64,000 bases of DNA from Argopecten irradians (lineage: Eukaryota; Mollusca; Bivalvia; Pectinida; Pectinidae), in NCBI RefSeq assembly GCF_041381155.1, contig NC_091139.1, positions 6,634,383 to 6,698,382 of the forward strand. Reading direction: 5' to 3'. This document shows positions 35,701 to 45,468 of the stretch, piece after piece; the first letter of the stretch is position 1; every line of letters begins with the position of its first letter. A program made the translations under genes and the position numbers. Under the pieces are notes generated by a model. It made no database searches, was not told the DNA's origin, and saw only the letters and a program-made list of their open reading frames with translations.

Positions 35701-37151
35701 ATACAAATTGAACATAAATTAAAAAGATGCTTTTTATTACAGAATCACATGTCAAAATGCATGGCAAACATTTATAGGAGACCGCCATCTTGTTCATCCT
35801 CAAAATCCTGATTTCAATTTATTTCTTCTGTCATGACATCACAAATGAATTTCTAGCCAATGAAAATTGCTCAAGGTCATATAACACTAGTAACATATAT
35901 ATGTAAAAATCTTACACGGGCAAAATCACTGGATATCAGGCAGATTTTTGTGATAAATATATAATTGTCCCCTATATACTAAAGCATTACTCTTAAATTT
36001 GTCACGACCTTCATCAACCTTGGTTATTTATAGGACATAGAACAAACCAAATGAATGGATGCTAATTTTATCATTTACTATCTTAAAAGTTTGGTTTATC
36101 TGCATTTGTTTCTCTCAGATAACTGCCATCCATAACTGCAATAAATATGAAGCATTTTTTTTTTTCAAAATTACAATGATTACAGACAAAGAAATCATAC
36201 CTGTTTTAACTATTCTAATCTCTACTGCAATAGGTAGTATTGTTACCTGACCCTATATATAAATGTAGATAATGTAAATTCAACTATTTTCACATGAAAT
36301 TACTTGAAAATCATTACAAGACTACAAATCCTCACAAACTATTGACCAGTCAATAGTTTGACTGTTGACCGACCAGGAACTTTTGCATGCTCTTAATTGT
36401 AGACGTCATGAAGAAAAAAATTTAATTGTGACTGATAGGGCATGAAACAACTGTAAATCGTCTGATGGTAAACTATTTTTTAAGATCCCCAGGTGGCACG
36501 CCTTTGAAAGTGAGGCAGCCAGATCGTGAGTACAGTCGGTCAGACCCGGCTGCTCTCATTGCTCAAGCGCTCAAGAAGAAATTTGCCCAGCAGATGATGT
36601 ACAGCCCAGATACTGACAAAGAAAACGACAACCACGACTTCAGCTCATCCGACTTAGAGAACAGTCCACACGTATGCATTTTTATTCTCTTTAGGGGAAA
36701 AGTCATTCTATGTCTGCAAATTCGCAGAATAAAGTAGAGATGATTTTTCCCCATTTTCTTTCTGTAGTAGCCTACATGTGCATTAATGTTTAAGTTCATG
36801 GGGAAAACAACCCACAATACTAATCATTGGTTAAGAATACGTCTCAAAATATGATAAGACCTATGATCACCACTTTCTGCCCACCCATGCCAAGGCCACG
36901 TAAGAGAGGGTGACCACCTCAGACCTTCGTTTCAGGGCAACAGGTGTAGTTTTCCTAAAGAAAGCTCTAAACGCAATTAAATCTTCTAGAAAAACACTAA
37001 AATTGAGCCAGTGTGTGCTTCATTTGAATAGCAGTAACATTATGTTCTTTTGGTGCAGATAATACCAGGAAAAGGGAAAATGAAGAGGCGCTCCATATTA
37101 TTTGATGAACGGCGGAAGAGTGCAGGACCATTACGTGACCTCAATGTTTGA
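26735..37151 (+). CDS. MTFR1: Mitochondrial fission regulator, MTFR1/MTFR2 family
   Basis: Eight coding exons: 26735-26809, 27249-27464, 28600-28742, 32363-32607, 34418-34698 (or longer), 35404-35498, 36485-36671, 37059-37151. Phases join throughout, giving 444 aa with the shortest exon 5. Family hallmarks in order: HRSLVRIIGTCLPLRPAKR near the N terminus; a coiled coil at about 192-226 (AIQKITAMEDELTALRNQM); a proline-rich stretch in exon 5; LTDVLKGLGSVKLRSVQR (exon 6); SDPAALIAQALKKKFA (exon 7); tail RRSILFDERRKSAGPLRD. MTFR proteins promote mitochondrial fission or dispersal. The choice between MTFR1 and MTFR2 is not settled. The exon 3 donor is taken as GTGAG|GTAGGT, because AAGG|GTGAGG five bases earlier would break the frame into exon 4. 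Three successive introns begin with minisatellites built from their own splice donors; exon 5 may therefore be extended in 9-residue steps. Confidence 0.93.
26853..27073. repeat. MITE family A, long copy with a GAA microsatellite
   Basis: ATCTGCCCTTGCAGATAGG at the left; GATACCTACTCGCAAGGGTA at the right. An AGAAGAAGAAG stretch sits in the centre. It lies in MTFR intron 1. Confidence 0.65.
28711..32140 (+). repeat. 62-bp minisatellite, ~55 copies, carrying the MTFR exon 3 splice donor
   Basis: The unit contains TTTAGGGGACAACTGTATAA, GGGTGAG|GTAGGTAAAG and AATTCAGAGGACCAGGGG. The first unit is the real end of exon 3 with its donor; the rest fill about 3.4 kb of intron 3. Units are highly homogeneous (chiefly TGTATAA or TATATAA variants), with a few indels near 29390, 30090, 30540, 31138 and 31615. 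Reading through any donor meets TAG at once (GTG AGG TAG), so only the first donor yields the family protein. Confidence 0.95.
32585..33765 (+). repeat. 40-bp minisatellite, ~29 copies, carrying the MTFR exon 4 splice donor
   Basis: The unit is CAGGAGCAAGTCAATAAG, TCTCAGG, then GTAGATATCAAAAGT. The first copy is the end of exon 4 (CAGGAGCAAGTTAATAAG, TCTCAAG|GTAGATATC). Variants AATAAG and AAGAAG alternate along the array. Read-through stops in the first unit (AGTCAATAA). Confidence 0.95.
34692..35300 (+). repeat. 27-bp minisatellite, ~22 copies, carrying the MTFR exon 5 splice donor
   Basis: The unit is AATCCTATACAAAAT followed by GTAAGTGATAGT. It begins at the exon 5 end ATGAAT|GTAAGTGATAG. 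The whole array is stop-free in the exon 5 frame and would encode the nonapeptide NVSDSNPIQ repeatedly. At least three units read AATGAAAGTGATAG, others AATGTAATTGA or AATATAGGTGA, losing or weakening the donor. The exon 6 acceptor (35403) is phase 0, so any unit's donor is in frame. Confidence 0.93.
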
Positions 37152-37275
37152 TTGTGAAGTAACAAAGCAAAGCAGAATATTTTATTTGTCGAAAAAATTC
37201 AAGTTTTACCATTCACAAGACATTTTAATCATGTACATAACAATTTTATTGTATGAAAAGTGACATATTATATTC

Positions 37276-37281
37276 ATTAAA
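37276..37281 (+). terminator. Candidate polyadenylation signal of the MTFR gene
   Basis: ATTAAA, a common variant signal, about 125 nt after the TGA at 37149-37151. The nearest AATAAA is several hundred bases further on. Confidence 0.35.
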
Positions 37282-37299
37282 AAAAGTCCTGAATATCAT

Positions 37300-38030
37300 T
37301 TGATTTGTTATTTGAATCAATAATTAGCCTAGGCAGAACTAGGTGCCAATTGAATTATATTATTGATTATTCAGAAGACTAAATTCATTATTATTTTATT
37401 TGTATGCTTTTTAAACTAAGTTGGTCTTTAGTGTGCTATGTAAAGATATAAATTTTCATAATTCACCGGACATCCAGTAACTATTAATATGTAATATTTG
37501 TGCGTAATGTAAACAAAGATATTTTTGCATTTCATGACCAACATTTAATTTCACGATTGTCATGTAATATAAGACTCTTTCAAATGTGGATATGAAGGAT
37601 AGGGATATTCTACCCGTGGGACTCGTGTAGTAAAACTTTTTGTGATCACCAGGGTAGAATACATGTATCCCTAACCATACCCACATATAAAAGAGTACTT
37701 TTCTCTCATACCTCTACGTTTTATTTTTATTTTTATCATTTAATTTTTATTGGTTTTCATTGTAAACACATGTACATCAACAATACAAACATAAGACATT
37801 ACATAATACATTCTTTTGCAAATTAGAAATCATGAAATAAAATTGCTGATAACAAGACACTACATACAAGGCATTATTTCAGCAAAGACAATTAATTTAT
37901 ATATATATATATATATCATCAAGTACAATGTTTTAGTCAATTAAATAAAACAGTAATAAGGTAAAGACGATTATAGATATCTAGTACACCTATATGATCA
38001 GGTTTTTTGAAGTTATGTAGAATACAACAT
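37300..38030. other. AT-rich intergenic DNA, no gene seen
   Basis: Contains a TA dinucleotide run near 37899-37916 and an imperfect inverted repeat near 37580-37695 (TCTTTCAAATGTGGATATG and CATACCCACATATAAAAGAG). No open frame with recognisable content. Confidence 0.5.
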
Positions 38031-38702
38031 ACCGCACAGTGATATTAAAATCATTTAATCGATCTCTATATTGGCAAACACCACGAAATCATATCCGGAA
38101 GTTTACAAAAATAAGGCTTCGGTGAATTGCATCATGGGATGGCAAGTTGACAGAGAACACTCTAAACGAAGTCAATTTTAGGTTAATGATGCAAGTCTTG
38201 ATAATACAGTAATCCTTTACACATCAATATAATTAATACGCGAAATATATCAAAATAGATATAAAATAAAATCGTATGCATACTGAAGAAAGTATTTTAA
38301 CCGGCATGTTGAAATATGAGAGAGTAAGCGTGAATTTGTACGGCCGCCATGTTTGTTTACACACAAGAAGTCTTACGTAATGGCAGAGTAAACAACGAAT
38401 AGAAACATGACCAAATCAATTTTGCTAAAGATATTTACATCAGTGTGAGTTTTATTTGTTATACATTTACAGAACAAGTTTACAGACAGTTTTCGTGATT
38501 CTAATCGATTGATAAGCATTACCGTACTTCATTAGAGATCGATCGTATACACAGAGGGTTGTGTGGGTGCATGGGCCTAACTTTTGGTTGCGGCTTATGT
38601 AACGGTGCGTCTTATGCGTGTACAAAACCTGAAAAAATCGTAAAAAAGGCCTCTGCGGCTTGTACACAGGTGCGACTTATTGTCCGGAAAATACGGTATA
38701 TA
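38031..38702. repeat. Dispersed element ending GTCCGGAAAATACGGTA (copy 1)
   Basis: Shares long blocks with 62.6-63.7 kb: TCATTTAATCGATCTCT, CATATCCGGAAGTTTACAA, TACGGCCGCCATGTTTG, TTTACACACAAG. The right end is TGCGACTTATTGTCCGGAAA with ATACGGTA. A solo right end of the same type is at about 17118-17150. Confidence 0.7.
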
Positions 38703-39171
38703 TATATACATATATCAGATGAGTAAAAATGAAAGTAGTATTAACATGTCTATATCATTTGTGCAGTCCCTTATCTTTTACTTGAGCTCAAAATATGTAT
38801 CATATTTGTAAAGTATTGGTATCACCATTAATTACGTTTTATTAGTTTTAAAATAAAATAGCCCACCATTTTGAGAACTAAGTTCAAAGAAAATCACAGG
38901 TACAATTCAACATTTAAATTGTGTGATGTTTTTAACGCAAATCCTATTACTTGCATTCTTTATTCTAAAAACCAGCGTAGTTTTTGAAAATAACGTTTAA
39001 ATTAACTGTGAAAATAGTATAAATTTTGTTTACACAGTGACGTCATGAAATTTTATTTGCATGAGTAGCCATGTAATACAGCCTAGGGCGACATGAGAGT
39101 GTTGTATCAGATAGACCAGTATTATATCTTGTAATAGTAGATGGATCTTTTAAGCAAACAATATTTACTAA

Positions 39172-39412
39172 ATGCCTGCAAATTACGCAAAAAGAAATCG
39201 GACTACTTCAGTACTTACTGGGAGAAAGACCACTTCAGTACTTACTGGGAGAAAGACCACTTCATTACTTACTGAGAGAATGACCACTTCAGTACTTATT
39301 GGGAGAAAGACCATTTCAGTACTTACTAGGAGAGTAACTAAAAGCATTTGTATGAATATATTTATTAACAATATATTACAATTAAGAAGTAAACAATCGC
39401 ATACAAATTCCT
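39172..39412. repeat. 27-bp minisatellite block with unique flank (copy 1)
   Basis: About five units of CAGTACTTACTGGGAGAAAG plus ACCACTT, then a flank GAGAGTAACTAAAAGCATTT that is repeated almost exactly at 42317-42405. On the minus strand many units read TTTCTCCCAGTAAGTACTG, which contains both an acceptor-like and a donor-like string. Confidence 0.85.
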
Positions 39413-40200
39413 GTTACCACATTGTGTAATTCCCGTTTCCTTTTCAATGGTAACAGGCATGACAGTAACAGGAATGACTGAATCTTGACGTTTTCACTCA
39501 TTCTAATATAACCTTCACATGTCATATCAAATTAAGTTATATTTCTTGAAAATATAACCAACTCTGAAAATGATAATGGCAAATTTCATAGTTTAGGTAC
39601 ATATACTTATGAGATGCCCATAGTAACAGGACTGACATATAAAAGTGATTCTTTCCTTATCTGACATTATCAAATCAAAATTCTCCTTTCAAAGCACTTT
39701 CATCTACATCTAAAGCTTATTTTCTAGAGAGGGAGTGCATACACTACTCAGTACTAGCATATAACAGTTCTAGGGGAGGGGAACTTTTCTGTTATGGACA
39801 ATTAAAGAACAGTAACAGGAATGACTGCAATATTGCGGACAGATATAAATACAGAAAAAAATATATATATTGAAAAATTCTTGTCAATATCTTTTATATT
39901 TTATTAAAATCCCTACATCACTGCATTTTATTCAAATGTGTTACCTATTTGTAGATTGTCTTATAAATACTTTTTTTTAAAGCTTTAAAAAGTTATATAG
40001 CAATACGGACATTAGGAATTGGTCATTTATAGGTGTTAAAATTGCTGTAAAATGAAAAATTTCAACAAAATCATATATGTCTTGATTTACCATTGAAGAA
40101 GGATATGATCTGCTGTTATTAAGATCAAATTGCATTGATCTAGCTGGTCCCTTTCTACATGGATCACAGCAGACAAGAATAGAGCAATTTCTTTAGAATG

Positions 40201-40447
40201 ACCCACTTACTGAGAGAAAGACCACTTCAGTACTTACTGAGAGAAAGACCACTTCAGTACTTACTGAGAGAAAGACCACTTCAGTACTTACTGGGAGAAA
40301 GCTACTTCAGTACTTACTGGGAGAAAGACCACTTCAGTACTAACTGGGAGACAGACCACTTCAGAACTAACTGAGAGAAAGACCACTTCAGTACTTACTG
40401 GGTGAAAGACCACTTCAGTACTTACTGAGAGAAAGACCACTTCATTA
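40201..40447. repeat. 27-bp minisatellite block (copy 2, left of the retrotransposon)
   Basis: About nine units of the same ACTTACTGAGAGAAAGACCA repeat. It stops where retrotransposon sequence begins near 40448 and resumes at 41884, so the retrotransposon appears to have entered the array. Confidence 0.85.
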
Positions 40448-41878
40448 CCTGTTACCTGTTACCTCTTCTTAGACACCGTAGTTAGCTGGTTCCAGCTAGT
40501 TGTGGCGCGTTTTGTTCATTTACTAAGTTATTGTCCTGTTGTGCCATATAAAAACTGGGGTAAAATTTACATGGTACTGAATTAATTCCAGTGAGTGTTT
40601 AGTCGGTTTTTAAACGAGTTCAGAGTAGGGGCTTCTACTACGAAGTTTGGAAGGGAGTTCCACGAATCTACCACTCGCCGACTAAATATACTTTGTGTGA
40701 CTTTAGTCCTGCTCTGTTTCTTAAAGAGTTTTAAACTATTACCTCTAGTACTAGCTGAAGACATTGTAAATAGCTTGTCTTTATCTAGTTTATCTATTCC
40801 ATTCAGAATTTTATAGACTTCGATCACATCGTTCCTTTTTACGTCTATATTCTAAGGTGGGAAGTCCCAACTTTTTAAGTCTTGAATGGTATGGTAGATC
40901 TTCAATAGAGTGAACTCTTTTAGTAGCTCTTCGTTGGACGTTTTCAAGAGCGATCTGATCTTTTTTTTTAGCAGTGGAGACCATACCTGGGTTGCATATT
41001 CTAAGTTAGGTCTAATAAGGCTTTTGTACAGGGTTAAGAACATAGTTATATCTATAGACAATATGTCCTGAATATTAGCCCCAGTATGGGATTTCCTTTG
41101 TTAACTGCTTGACTAACATGCTGACTAAATTTTTAAGTTTGTTGTCGAAAAGTACACCTAAATCTTTTTCACACTGTACCTTCTCTATTTGTTCATTTTG
41201 TGGGAAGGAATAATGCGTATCTTGTTCTAGATTACCTATATTGAGGTGTTTGCATTTTTTAGTGTTCAAGGCCATTTTCCAGTCTCTAGTCCAAGTGACT
41301 ACACTGTCTATGTCTGCTTGAAGTTCTTGAGACTCAGTAGGGTTATTGTTGTTTCTAAAATTTTTAGAGTCGTCAGCAAATAATTTTATTGTGCTATGTT
41401 GGACTACTTCGGGTAGGTCATTGATATATATCAGAAACAGAAAAGGACCTAAGACACTACCTTGTGGTACACCACTAGTCACATCTACAAGTCCAGAAGT
41501 TTCACCATGAATAACAACTCGTTGTTGTAGGTTGGATAAGAAGTCTTCTATCCACTTCAGTACTTTTCCAGTGATACCGTAACCCTTTAGTTTTTTAAGT
41601 AGATGTTTGTGAGGGACTTTGTCGAAAGCTTTACTGAAGTCTATATAAATCGAATCGACATTACTCCCTTTGTCTATAGCTTCTGCCCAGTGTTCAAGGA
41701 CCTCCAATAGATTGGTAGTACAGGATTTACCAGATCTAAAGCCATATTGATGTTCTGTGAAGAGATGATTCCTGTCCATATGATCTACGAGCTTGTCCCT
41801 AATGATTCTTTGGAGAATTTTGCCTGGGATTGAAGTCAGACTTATTGGACGGTAGTTCTCCACTTTGTTGTGATTCCC
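40448..41878 (-). mobile_element. Broken non-LTR retrotransposon, 3' half of the reverse transcriptase
   Basis: The minus-strand frame at 41863-41075 carries reverse transcriptase motifs: YRPISLTSIPGKILQ, HQYGFRSGKSC, IDFSKAFDKVPH, SGVPQGSVLGPFLFLIYIND, FADDSK. It continues in two other frames, at 41061-40852 (YKSLIRPNLEYATQVW) and 40827-40582 (VVDSWNSLPNFVVEAPT), so at least two frameshifts or stops have broken it. The 5' part (endonuclease and first RT motifs) is missing. The 3' end carries GGTAACAGGTAACAGGTAAT, a short tandem tail typical of several LINE clades. A jockey/CR1-like clade is likely but not assigned. Confidence 0.85.
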
Positions 41879-41883
41879 ACTCT

Positions 41884-42405
41884 TGTATTACTTACATAAC
41901 TTCCATTACTTACTGGAAGAAAGACCACTTCAGTACTTAGTGGGAGAAAGACCACTTCAGTACTTACTGAGAGAAAGACCACTTTAGAACTTACTTCGAG
42001 AAAGACTACTTTAGAACTTACTGGGAGACAGACCATTTCAGAACTTAGTGGGAGAAAGACCACTCTAGAACTTACTTGGAGAAAGACCACTTCAGAACTT
42101 ACTGGGAAACAGACCATTTCAGAACTTACTGGGAGAAATACCACTTCAGTACTTATTTGGAGAAAGACCACTTCAGAACTTATTGGGAGAAAGGCCACTT
42201 CAGAACTTACTGGGAGACAGACCACTTCAGTACTTACTGAGAGAAAGGCCACTTCAGAACTTACTTGGAGAAAGACCACTTCAGTACTTACTTGGAGAAA
42301 GACCACCTCAGTACTTACTAGGAGAGTAACTAAAAGCATTTGTATGAATATATTTATTAACAATATATTAAATTACAATTAAGAAGTAAACAATCACATA
42401 CAAAT
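41884..42405. repeat. 27-bp minisatellite block with flank (copy 2, right of the retrotransposon)
   Basis: About sixteen units of the 27-bp repeat, then GAGAGTAACTAAAAGCATTT and a further 65 bp nearly identical to 39340-39412. The frame VVFLPVSTE read on the minus strand is only a translation of the repeat. Confidence 0.85.
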
Positions 42406-42409
42406 GTAT

Positions 42410-43120
42410 ATAGAAGATAACATGCACAATCAGATGGTATGATTAACCGGGCAACATTCGTTCCAGTAATAGTTAAAAGACATAATGTTTGATTTTTTTT
42501 CATTTGCTGTAATCTCTACATTTTTGAAAGAGTGCCTGCATTGAAACAGCCAAACATATCTTTAAATGTTACATATATTGGTCTCATTCAATTATAAATG
42601 TGTCCCGATTTCTTATGAAGGTGGGACAGCATATATGTTTTAAACTTTTTTGATTTTCATATTTGTAACATCATACATAAAAGGTTTTAAGAAAACCGTC
42701 AAAACACAATTCTCTTGTATGCAATGATTAAAAAACACTACCAAATCATTGATTGAATTAAACTTTCAGTATGATATAAAAAAAGTTTTGATAAAAATTC
42801 CTTTTTAATCGTAATCCAATCATATTGGATGCACAATGCTGAGAAACTTCTGAGGGGCAACTAGCTGCAAAATTGTAGCTCTTGTAGCTCAAGAGACTTT
42901 TAGATACATAATGGTGTCGTCTTTAGAACCTATTACTGCTAATGGAGCAAAATGATTGTATAAACCATTATTAAAACATCTGCATGCATTTTATCGTGCT
43001 TTTTAGCTCGTAAAGTAGATTTTAAGAATGTATGTTATGCGTGTTTTGGACAAAAATACCGGTAATATATAAATGCATGTATACGCTTAAAATAATTGAA
43101 AACCTACAAACAAGTATAGA
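42410..43120. other. AT-rich intergenic DNA, no gene seen
   Basis: No recognisable protein, RNA or repeat signature was found. Confidence 0.5.
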
Positions 43121-43127
43121 AAATTGT

Positions 43128-43232
43128 GCCCTAGTGATTTTCTACGGTAGTGCTCCACTACGACACATTGACACCATTTCGTCCCCGGCTGAAATGTAAA
43201 TTAGACTGGGTACGTATATTCGTTCTAAGGGC
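43128..43232. repeat. Dispersed repeat (inverted copy of 4800-4915)
   Basis: AGTGCTCCACTACGACACAT and GGGTACGTATATTCGTTCTA are reverse complements of blocks near 4800-4915. Confidence 0.6.
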
Positions 43233-44164
43233 AATGTCGACATCATTAGACATGTTGTAATGTTTAAAAAGTGTCTCGTTGTGCTAAACCTGTAACTTAG
43301 TAAATGTTGTTTTTCTTTTTAATCTATTTTTCTGAAAATATTTCATATTATAATCCAAATTATAAATCTTTTTACATAGCAATTATATTGCAAAAAAGAT
43401 GCACAATAAAAACAATGAATAAATCAATAATATGGTAAGATTACATATTCATAAAAAATGTACATTAAAACATGTAATCAACCTTCTGATCTCAAAATTG
43501 AGATAAAATATAACAAATTCTTGGTCTGCAATGCTCCAACCTAATTAGCAATGCTCAGGATGGGCCCAGCATTATATAACTTGTGCAATTTGTTATTTTA
43601 TCACAGCAAAGGGTAGAAGAATTTTCAGTAAATAACAACATAGTTATATATACAATATACACGTTTGTAATGAACATGATTACAAGGAATCATGCTTATA
43701 ACATAGTAATTTTTATTTCCCTCAAAGTTCTTTTAATGTTGATACTATGTATGTGAATAACAAACTATTCATATCACGAGGTGATTTTGTTGGTCCCTAG
43801 AGGTTTGTTATTACCACGTTTTACTGTATTAATCTTATTGTAAATTGTCTTTATTTTGTTTCTTTAGAACAGGGATTTATTCATCCACTTTTTCACATTT
43901 CAGTGCTAAATTCATTGAATGACATCGTATGTTTTACATTATTACTAAATGTGATGAACTGATTACTCTCCTTTACCTAAGCTACACCGATTTCCCTTGA
44001 GTGTGTGCTTAAGACAGATTTGACTGTTCTTTGTTTAGGAGGTAAAGGAAATCCGGAGTACCTGCAGAAAAAACACTTCTGTAGGTCTGTATCTATGGCA
44101 ACTATCCCATATGGATTAAGAATTTGCCAATCTGATTAAGACCAGATATTTGGTTAAGAAAAAA

Positions 44165-44785
44165 AAAATAGGGTCAGTAGGTTGGGATGTTATTATTATT
44201 TTTTAGTTTCTTTCGCTCTAAAGTAATGGCCGGAACCGGAGTCAAAGATCGAAATTCCGACTTTTTAATATATTTTTTTTTGTAGAGAAGTGGGAAAAAA
44301 TTAGGGTCGGGGTAAAAAAAATAGGGTCAGTAGGTTGGGATGTTATTATTATTTTTTAGTTTCTTTCGCTCTAAAGTAATGGCCGGAACCGGAGTCAAAG
44401 ATCGAAATTCCGACTTTTAATATTTTTTTTTGTAGAAAAGTGGAAAAAAATTAGGGTCGGGGTAAAAAAATTGGGTTGGTAGGTTGGGATGTTATTATTT
44501 TTTAGTTTCTTTCGCTCTAAAGTAATGGCCGGAACCAGAGTCTAAGATCGAAATTCCGACTTTTAATATATTTTTTTTTTTTGTAGAAAAGTGGAAAAAA
44601 ATTAGGGTCGGGGTAACAAAATTGGGTTGGTAGGTTTGGATGTTATTATTTTTTAGTTTCTTTCGCTCTGAAGTAATGGCCGGAACGAGAGTCTAAGATC
44701 GAAATTCCGACTTTTAATATTTTTTTTTTGTAGAAAAGTGGAAAAAAATTAGGGTAAAGTGGAAAAAAATTAGGGTAACGTACCC
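44165..44785 (+). repeat. Tandem repeat, ~150-bp unit, 4 copies
   Basis: Each unit has GGTTGGGATGTTATTATT, TTTCTTTCGCTCTAAAGTAA, TGGCCGGAACCGGAGTC and GATCGAAATTCCGACTTTT, then a T run and GAAAAAAATTAGGGTCGGGG. A single diverged copy lies in reverse at 50150-50335. Confidence 0.85.
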
Positions 44786-44934
44786 TGAACAGAAATACTT
44801 TTTATTTTGGTCTTACACTCTTAATCTATGTTCCAGTACTCTTACTGAGGCATTGGAAAGGGTGAAGCAGGCACTATATGGACTGGGGTATTTGGACCGT
44901 GGTAAAATGTTCAATACATTAGCCACTTGACCAG

Positions 44935-45340
44935 CTGCCTCATTTCAAAGCCCACTACCTTTCCAGAGCAAAATTTAAAGATTGCTTGAAAACATTAATA
45001 ACATAAGAAAATATATACTGATGACCTAAGACCACTTGACCAGCTGCCTCATTTTAAGTCCCACTACCTTTCTGAGCAGAATTTACAGGTTTGTTAAAAA
45101 CATTAATAACAACACCAAAAATATGGAAGATTTTTGGTGTAATATATGATAACTGTAGAGATTCATTAAGACGACCCGCGTTATGAAAATTAACATTTAA
45201 TTTATTTTATCATTTTTTTCAGAAGATGACCATGAGTATAGTATTAACTTTTGCGACTCTACAAAATGATTGATCTTGTTTTACATTCCCATTTTAAAGC
45301 CTGAAAGCCGTTTCGGAAAGGTAGCGGGCCTTTAAAACTA
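44935..45340. repeat. MITE family D
   Basis: Left end AAGCCCACTACCTTTCCAGA, present twice (about 44950 and 45055) as if duplicated; right end CGGAAAGGTAGCGGGCCTTT with AAA. A second copy with the same ends is at 57928-58309. It lies just 3' of the minus-strand caspase. Confidence 0.75.
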
Positions 45341-45468
45341 ATTGTGATGAATTTTGCATATTGACATATTTGATGAACTCGCTAGTAGTAGAGCAATCAT
45401 TGATTGCTTCAGGAGCTTAATTATAATCATAGTCTTGTTCTGGGGCATTCAGTTTAATGATCTCACTC

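Noticed and set aside
41842..42363. 173-codon minus-strand frame with VVFLPVSTE repeats
   Set aside because: Pure translation of the 27-bp minisatellite, lacking any non-repeat domain.
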